This document shows, piece after piece, positions 56,570-64,000 of a DNA stretch of 64,000 nt. Position 1 is the stretch's first letter, and every line of letters begins with the position of its first letter. Position numbers and translations under genes: made by a program. Under the pieces are notes generated by a model that was given only the letters and a program-made list of their open reading frames with translations, was not told where the DNA came from and ran no database searches. The stretch is from Cyathus striatus (taxonomy: Eukaryota > Basidiomycota > Agaricomycetes > Agaricales > Nidulariaceae): NCBI GenBank assembly GCA_025738555.1, contig JAOVFP010000018.1, forward strand, positions 1,798,001-1,862,000, read 5' to 3'.

Positions 56570-57121
56570 ATGCCTTACGATGTACATCTCATTTTATTCG
56601 CTGTTCAGCTTTACTAACATAACAAGCATGTCTTAGGATTCATTACCTGCGCTGAAAAGATTGCAGAAATTATACAAGATGCCAATAAGCTACCCGAGGC
56701 AGTATCCAGAGACGACCCAGGAATTTTCGAGTTCAAACGAAAAATGCTGAATGTACGAATAAATCGCGATGGATATCTATATACGGCGTGGAGAGAAGCT
56801 GAGGAAACTGCCAATGGATTGGAAGAGGGGAGATATTACACCGTCCTTGTTGTCGATGAGGGACGGAAGCACAAGCTGGAAAAGACCTTGGACACGTGGA
56901 AGAAGAGATTAGATGATGAATTAGGGCGCTTGAAGGAAAAGTATAAGGCCAGGAAGGAGCATAGGGAAGAGTCAACCAGTGGGGGAAACCAGCAGGCTGC
57001 TGCTCACACCGAAAGTGATTCCGACGAAGATTATAAAACAACCACGGTCGATGAAACTATCGTGTGCTACGTGTACTTCGGTATACTCCATGGCCCAGTT
57101 GTTTTAAAGAGAATTGTTTGA
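56570..57121 (+). CDS. Unrecognised protein, tandem paralogue 2
   Basis: Exons 56570-56581 and 56627-57121 with a 45-nt intron encode 168 residues. It is clearly homologous to the preceding gene from start to end (shared LNVRINRDGYLY, EEGRYYT, LVVDEGRKH, EESTSGGNQ, DETI and GPVVLKR), with many conservative substitutions and a few residues lost in the acidic linker. Both copies keep open frames and identical gene structure, so both are probably functional. Confidence 0.6.
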
Positions 57122-60100
57122 CTCCTTGGAATCCTGTCGGCCATTGTAATCCTTATTCTATGTACTTTACGTGGCCTCATTTCTTTGCCATTGAATGTTA
57201 ACGTAAATATAATCTTGCTAGTGACTGAAGTTAAAGACGTACATTATCGCATAATATATCCAGAATTTTGGTCCGTTCCAAGTAGTTTCATTATATGTTA
57301 ATTAAAAATGAATGCATTGCCAACGCGACGGGGCGTTTACTCCCGAGTAGTCCGACTCCGAGTGAAGCGCTGACGCCAGTATGGAAGAGTTTGACATGCC
57401 CACGTACGTGCGGCTTGAACTAAGAGCTTCAACTTTAACTGGAACCTGGGTATGTACAAAGATAGATCTTGGGAACGACAAGCACGACAAAGAGATAACC
57501 AAGTTTGAACAGCAAAATTCATAATATGCACTAGACGTAACGGACTCGGGACTCGGAGATGAGCTGTATATGCCTTCATATAGGAGTTGTAAATAATTAG
57601 ATAACCGGTCGTCTCCCTAGTCGAGACGCCACTGCGCCGTAACAATACCTACAAGATATATCGCGAAGCTAGAATAGTCGAGAACGGGATAACTGAGAAA
57701 CAAAATCAATCTCATATCATAAAGTAGAAATACACACACCGTCCTTGTTCCTACAAACCACATAGCAGCACGATCACCCTACGAAGGGAGCAACCAACTC
57801 TTCAAGGCAATGCACCATCCAACGCAACGCAAAGCAAACGGCTAACATGATAACTTCTACCTGTTCACAAAGTTGATAAATGAGAGATACTTAACACTAT
57901 GGCGAGACACTTACAGAGCATAACGTGATGAACAATTCGGCGGTACCGTGAATCCTTATAAGTTAAATCCACAAGAGACGGAGTGGGGGAGCATGGCGGT
58001 GCAGTGAGCAACGCGAACGTATCCATCCACGCAAGCAAGAACATCACCAGTTCAAATGGTGAGATCTAGATGATAATATGAAGATTGATTACCGGAAAGT
58101 TTGAATCCTCGATGAAAACAAACATCCGTCCTCTGTCACCCCGTGATCACTATCTCGCACTATCAACAAAAACGTGATAAAAATTATTAATCCAAGCCGA
58201 ACGTTCTTCATTCAATATTACTTACCATAATGCAGAGCTATCACCAAGTGGCGAGTGGAAAGCACTTTCAAACTCCTCAACACCCCCAAACCTTCGAATC
58301 CACGAGATGAAGACGCAGTGGGCGCCCTTGTACACAAGTACCACGTTGCAGTGCACCCAGTAACTCGCAACGCAACGCGTATCCACACACCCGCCACAAT
58401 TTACGTCGAGATGCAGAAATGTCCAAAACACAACTCAAAGAAAGGGATCCTCAGCCATTGTAATTAGTCAAAGCAGTGCCCTGAGTTACTCGTATCCAAG
58501 CACTCGCCACAGTTGACGGAATCGTCGCGATGATGATTTGTAGAGATGATGATGTATCAGGATCTACGGATTTATGATTATTGATAGAACAAGGTCGGAT
58601 TGTGTGGCGTACATAGACAATCGCCACAGTTAAAAGTAGAGAGATCATCAGTCGAGTGATAAGCGACTCGAAGATGTGGGGTCGTTTGTATAATGCATGT
58701 GGATGCTCAGCGCTCAGGATGGACAACGCAGAGTGTAAAACACACGACACTCCATTCTAACTCTTCTGAAGAAGTAATGCAATAAAATTCAAGGTCGTAA
58801 GATAAAATAAGTGAAATACAGTGGCGAGTCCACGGTTCTCTTGGAGATATTGAAGAAATACGATACGCCCGCCACAGAGAAACGAAGAAGACTCGAAGAC
58901 GCAGATCGTTCGAATATAGGTCAAACAGTGACGAAGAGTCTTCTACCTCACCGATCACCATTTCAGTAAGCCCATCCAACCCCTGCGCCACCTCCAAATA
59001 ATCAAGCAAGTGAATCGGACGTACCCACAGTAAAAAGTCTACAATCCAACAAAGCCTTCATTCCATCCCGTATCCCACATTCCGATTATATTTAGATTTG
59101 GATTTACATTTTGCCGCGGTGTCAAGCCAGGCACATTAGACATAGACATTGTGCGAGAAATCTTTGTGACATATGAGGATATTTGATCCAGGTCCAGGAA
59201 ACGTAGGTGTACCTCTCAGATCTACGCACGACATGTCATTCAAGTCTGAGGGTATTTGATTCAGGTACACTGTCGAATCCAAAATACGCATAGGCGCCTA
59301 AGGATTAGAAACTCACGTAAGATCGTACGACACACACAAGCCGATTGGCCGATCCGCCGACCGGCGCGCTCTTCCTCTTCTTCTGAATCTTCATCAGATT
59401 CAGAGAAGAGTCATCAAGAAGATAAGAAGATGAGAAGCAATACCGGCCGGCTAGCCGGGTGGAATATACATATCTCATATCCCGCACCACGAGCTCTTTG
59501 CTCGAGCACGTTTCCTAAACTCAGCGATTTCTAAACTGTCACTGCCAGACGATCATGCATGGCACGTTTTCGTGTCCGCGGAGCATTATAGTATGATCTG
59601 ATGGGGATGAGGTATGATGGGGTACTACACCGGTCGGCGGTCGGCGGTGTGCGGTGTACCATCAGAGTGTGGAACGTGGAACGTGCGTGTGGGATTTGAG
59701 GTTGGATCTACAACGCGTACTGCAGAAGATATTAATATGGCCGTAGAATCACCGTTATTTGAGGTTGCTGTTGTGGGCGCTAACAATGGGAGGTATCATA
59801 GACATCAAGGAGAGTACCGAGCCGAGTAAGCAAGGAGGCAGGAAGGAGAAATCAGTTGGATTGTACTGACTGGAGTCCTATACTTATGTACACAGTATAT
59901 CTAAACATATCTGATTCTCAGAGTCAGAACACATATCCAAGTTAAGTTAACCTATCATGCGGGCGGTGGGATCCCGAATCACAGCAGTGATGATGATATC
60001 CATCCATGCTAGATGTCAGTCGGGATGGTAGCACGCGGACCACAGTATAATCTCAGTCCCGTCCACCTCCTAATCTCACCGCCGAGCCCCGAGTCCAATT

Positions 60101-60210
60101 CTCCAGTCTCCGCCGTCCGGTCTCCTTCTAGCCTCGAGGGGTACATACTACCTACCCGCCCACCCCAAATCTACATTAACATAACACACCGCGCCACGCA
60201 CGCATTCGGA

Positions 60211-60302
60211 ACAAAGTGAGAATAAAAGAATTCGAAGGCGAGAGGGGGAACGTACGTGGTTAGATCGCACAAACGAAGTGCCAAATTGGGCGGACAAAGG
60301 GA
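60211..60302 (+). promoter_or_regulatory. Two HMG-factor-type binding motifs upstream of the HMG-box gene
   Basis: ACAAAGTGA at 60211-60219 and ACAAAGGGA at 60294-60302. The second is identical to the pheromone response element bound by the HMG factor Prf1 in Ustilago maydis. They lie about 490 and 400 bp before the start codon. Autoregulation is inference; a nine-base motif can occur by chance. Confidence 0.4.
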
Positions 60303-60610
60303 TAAGACGAATTTGGAACGGTGGGATTCGACGTGCGCACGGTGCGTGTGTGGCATGTGTTGTGCATGTTACGGTATGTTATGTTGAACTCTGGGTTGCT
60401 GTCTACTCCTATGTTATCGACCTCCCTTGGTCGTGTTGAATAACTCGTGGAATATAACAGAATAGAAAGAGTGCAAAGTATCGTATCTCTGTGAGTGTCC
60501 CCTTCAGACGAAACAAGACCAACCCAGCGGAGATAAACGCACACCAAACAAGTCAACGCCACGACCCTGAAGAATGGAATCTGATTGATGGGGGCGGAAG
60601 AAGATGGGGA

Positions 60611-60618
60611 TTATAAAG
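60611..60618 (+). promoter_or_regulatory. TATA-like box
   Basis: TTATAAAG, about 83 bp before the start codon of the HMG-box gene and upstream of a pyrimidine-rich leader (60640-60690). Confidence 0.4.
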
Positions 60619-60700
60619 ACCCGATAAAGGGAACAATAGCCTCTCCCATCTTCCCCCTCTCCCTCCCTCCCACCCTCCTCTCTGGGCGTCTCCCCTCACA

Positions 60701-62267
60701 ATGCCAGCCTCACGCATAAACGCACGGACCCGCAGGCGGTCTTCGCTCGTCCCCAGTATGTCCTCCTTCCCTCTTTCATTAAACAATGTACTAACAAAAC
60801 ACAGTAACCCCAGCAAAGGCAGGAACATACTCCGCCCCGCGGACAGGAATATCCTTCGCTCCAAACATAACACCAATAACCTACGCAGACCCGTCCGACT
60901 CCGACTCTGAATCGCCTCCTTCTCCAACAACAGGCCACCTCTTCCCTCCTTCATCCCTCCCTGCTCCCCCTCCTACCCGTAAACGCCAACCCCCAGGGAA
61001 GAGAAGGAGTCAAGGTTACATCCCCCGCCCACCCAACGCATTCATGCTCTTCCGCGCCGACTTTGTCCGACAAAAGCACGTCCCAGGTACAATCGAAACG
61101 AACCACGGATCCCTCTCCAAAATAATCGGGAACTGCTGGCACAAGCTCCCACCCGAGCAAAAGAAAATCTGGGACAAGCGCGCAAAAGCAGCCAAAGAGG
61201 AACATAAAAAGTTATACCCGCACTACCGCTTCAAGCCTGTTCACAACAAGAACAAGAAGAAGGAAAAGAGCGGGGAGAATGTGGAGGAGGAGAGGAGATG
61301 TGAGGAGGTTGCGCAGTTGTTGTTGGAGGGTAAGAAGGGGGATGAGCTTGCTCAGGCTGTTTTGGATCTTGATCGGATGAGGGATGGTCCGCGGGGTGGG
61401 ATTAGGAGGCCTTCTAGTGTGCCGCTTCCTGGGGATTATGGATTCGGAGGGGGGATTGCGTTGCCTTCTGTACCTTTCTTGCAGCAGACGCAACAGCAGC
61501 AGCAGTTCCTCAGGCGCCCTTCGAGCGCGTTCGATTCCAGCGCGTATAATCCTTACACTTTCGGATTTAGGAGACCAAGCGACCAGCGCCGAGGAAGCGC
61601 TGGGAACCTCCCACTCTTCCCTACGCCCTTCCATCCCACGCATCAAACTGGAATGCCCCTCCAAATGGACTCGGACCCCCTCCCAGAAGCCGATACCTCT
61701 TTGTTTGACCCCGGTTTCCTATCAGGCTTCGGGTCCTCGTCCTCATCCTACTCACAAGCATACGAAGCTCCCCCACCATACTCGCTCAACCCATTCGGAA
61801 CAATGAACGACCTCGTCGCTCCCCTCTCTCAATCCATCTCGCCTTTGCATTCTGCTCAAGACATGGAAGTGTATTCCCCGGAGTATAGTACGACCGGGGA
61901 CTCGTACGCCTCCACACCAGCTACGCTGGTCGATCCTGAGAGCCCCTGGCCTGCGACTGGGAGGATGGTGGGTGGAGAAAGCGCGGGGAGTACAGCGTAC
62001 TCCGGATCTCCTGAACCTCTCGAGTCTCTTCCCCAGCAACACCAAGTTCTCGCTCCTGTACCCGTAACACCCACTCCAGTCATGTTCGATTCGACCTGGT
62101 CATACGAGCACCCCCAACAACAGCAGGTCGACAACGATATCTACGCACAGCAGGGGTATATGGGATATGAAGCGGAGTCTTACGGTGGGCAGGAAGCAAG
62201 TCAGGCTTTTGAAAGTCTTTGGTGTGCGCCTGCTGTGGGATTTGAGTATCAAGATGTTCACGCGTAG
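60701..62267 (+). CDS. MATA-type HMG-box transcription factor, intact
   Basis: Exons 60701-60755 and 60805-62267 with a 49-nt intron carrying a TACTAAC branch site encode 505 residues. The HMG box spans about residues 92-163: RPPNAFMLFRADF, NHGSLSKIIGNCWHKLP and KIWDKRAKAAKEEHKKLYP are its three helices, followed by a basic HNKNKKKEK tail. This form is the one found in fungal mating-type and pheromone-response regulators. After it come a helical segment (EVAQLLLEGKKGDELAQAVLDLDRM) and a long S/P/Q-rich, probably activating, region with a poly-Q stretch near the end. It binds DNA in the nucleus; a role in mating or fruiting is inference. It is the only open copy among at least seven related units in the window. 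Confidence 0.85.
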
Positions 62268-62640
62268 GCCTCTTTGTTTTCGTTTTTGCTTCTCCGTTAT
62301 GTTTCGTTACGTTCTCGACCCCATTTCCACGACTATACGAATACCCACTCATTAATCGCGTTCTCTTTTCATATATCATATCCCACTGTAGCTTTAGCCT
62401 TCCGTCTCGTGTCCCGTCTCGTATCGTCGTTTTTAAATGTAGCCATATACTCGTCTCGTCTGTTCTTTTGTTTCTTGTTATATAGTTTTGTGCTTTTGTC
62501 CTACATGAAAAGTTTAGATATGTTTTGCGTTTTGGTTAGATACTGAATGTGCACTGTAGCTCTATTTAATAGTTTTTGTGAATGTATTTTTTTTTGGATT
62601 AGTACGAGTTCGTTCGAAGTGAAGTTGTAGACGTATTCAT
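62268..62640 (+). other. 3' untranslated region of the HMG-box gene
   Basis: T-rich, with blocks that recur in other units: CTGTAGCTTTAGCC, TTTCTTGTTATATAG and AATGTATTTTTTTTTGG. These blocks made it possible to recognise the 3' ends of the decayed copies at 21.5, 24.1, 44.2 and 52.6 kb. Confidence 0.55.
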
Positions 62641-63930
62641 CACACTTTTTATAGCAAGTATAGTCAAGGCGCATTGCCTTAATGGTAATTTCTAGTCGTT
62701 GGTTGCCATCGCCCCGTACGAAGTCAAACCTTTTTTTCTTTTTTCTGGTGCGTCCTATTTATCTTGTGTCGACGTACTGCTAGATCACGATGTTCACGCT
62801 AAACACCGTCAAGGCGCGATGCATCGATGACTTTGCGGTACGTACGTACGTATCTGCCGTACGCGGTCGTTGATTGACATCATACTTGTACTTACTCTAA
62901 TTTTTTCCCGGGCTGTCTAAGTATCTTTTGTCGATGTACGAATCATGCTATTTCTGTCAGAGACGTTAAGGAACGATGACTTAGCGGTACTTATGTACAT
63001 AACCAGTATCCGGTTGTTCGTTGCCATTACTCGGACCCCAGATTGTATTTTATGATTTCTACATATTGAGTGAGATGTTTCTGTTAGCCATGGCACAGTG
63101 ACTTATTAGTGGTACTTGTGTACTTAACCCATACCCTGTCGTTGGTTGCCATTGTCGTCACTTTTTCTTTTTCTTGTACTTTCTAGTGTCGCGATTTCTA
63201 CGTATCTTGTGTTGATGTACAAATCACGCTATATGTCAAGGTGCGATGACTAGACGGTACTTATGTACTTGGTAAGTACGCGGTCGTTGGCTGCCATTCT
63301 TTCAATAATGTCCAGTTATCATTTTTGTCTATCCTTTTCATTTCTTATTTTTTTGTGCTTTCTACGTGTTGAATTTCGATGTCTCCAGTGAGAGGTTTGT
63401 GTTAGCCAAGCCTCGGTGACTTACCATGACTTCGAAGAATTTTTTCTTGTGCTTTATTTGTATGTATCTTATGTCAACGTACCACTGGATCAAGCTGTTT
63501 CTGTTAGAGACGTTAAGGCACGATTACTTAGCGGTATGTATGTACTTATCCAGTACACGGCCCGTCGTTAGTTGTCATCCCGTTTTCCTAGTCATTTGAC
63601 TATATTTTTTTCTTTTCTTTTCTTGTGCTGCCTAAGTATCTTTTGGTGGACGTACCACTCGATCGCGCTATACGTTAAGCACTGTCGGGTCACGATGACT
63701 TAGTGGTATGCATTCACCAGTCGTTGGTTGCCATCGCTATCGCTACCGTCTATAATACTTACCTCTTTTCTTTTTTCCTGTGCATTACAAGTATCTTTTA
63801 TCGACGTATTACAGTACCACAGTGTACATCAAGGTGCGATGACTTAATGGTACTTATGTAGTTAGCCAGTACCTGGTGACTGTCAAGGTACGATAGATTA
63901 GTGGTACCGCACCTATGTCTATAGCTCTTT
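62640..63930 (+). repeat. Degenerate tandem repeat of about 150 bp
   Basis: The anchor GTYAAGGCRCGATGACTTAG followed by GCGGTACTTATGTAC and GTCGTTGGTTGCCAT recurs about ten times, near 62664, 62808, 62965, 63090, 63236, 63402, 63508, 63685, 63828 and 63879. Units are separated by T-rich tracts and are strongly diverged. The inverse unit is found at 43374-44087. No gene; the last 70 bases of the window hold nothing recognised. Confidence 0.7.
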
Positions 63931-64000
63931 GGTCGGTTTAGCATAGTAATCATGCTATTTAGGTTACCGTTCATCACACTCCCTCGGGGGTTTTTCTTTT

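Larger units (their letters stand above)
57122..60700. other. Long intergenic stretch
   Basis: No gene I can support. Between about 57980 and 58530 a degenerate unit around TGGCGAGTGNTTGGATACG recurs three times on the minus strand. A minus-strand frame at 59009-58707 (LDYLEVAQGLDGLTEM) may be a coding remnant. TCTGAATC-TTCATCA-GATTCAGA at about 59382-59405 is a perfect eight-pair hairpin. From about 59600 the DNA is GC-richer and is probably the promoter of the HMG-box gene. Confidence 0.4.

Overview
The window looks like nuclear DNA of an agaricomycete mushroom (Basidiomycota). The evidence is: short GT-AG introns of about 45-75 nt with CTAAC-type branch sites; a coiled-coil plus F-box protein of the agaricomycete type; a MATA-type HMG-box factor; a DUF6818-type protein; a transposase-like protein with the CxC5/CxC6 cysteine clusters of basidiomycete KDZ transposons; and an LTR element whose Gag has a CCHC knuckle. 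I cannot name the species. Only a handful of intact-looking host genes are present; most of the window is transposons, repeats and decayed gene copies.

Layout. 1-1955: the 5' four-fifths or so of a DUF6818-type gene that runs off the left edge. 2-9.1 kb: AT-rich repeats, including a 737-bp MITE-like element. 9147-33145: a giant inverted repeat. The left arm (9147-22232) and right arm (24263-33145) are nearly identical reverse complements around a 2030-bp spacer. Each arm holds the same KDZ-like DNA transposon with a broken transposase-like gene and two passenger genes, plus about 1 kb of flank derived from the 3' end of an HMG-box gene. The left arm alone carries a 4107-bp LTR retrotransposon that encodes only Gag. 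The spacer is a decayed HMG-box gene. 33.1-42.4 kb: CpG-poor DNA with two more decayed HMG-box copies and a 2059-bp element whose ends resemble those of the big transposon. 42.4-60.7 kb: CpG-normal DNA with an F-box/LRR gene, a 951-bp element with 128-bp terminal repeats and a small ORF, further HMG-box pseudogenes, a stand-alone gene for an MLKL-like helical bundle, and two tandem paralogues of unknown function. 60701-62267: an intact HMG-box gene, followed by a degenerate tandem repeat of about 150 bp.

How the parts fit together. One ancestral unit (HMG-box gene, its promoter and its 3' minisatellite) has been copied at least seven times; only the copy at 60.7 kb remains open. Transposons have landed in and around the decayed copies, and the palindrome appears to have formed when a KDZ-like element and its HMG-derived flank were duplicated in inverse orientation. 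The LTR element sits in one arm only, so it is younger than the palindrome. Its two LTRs nevertheless differ at 10 of 547 positions, while the arms show almost no substitutions in the parts I compared. That points to gene conversion between the arms. Coordinates of exons and boundaries were read by eye.
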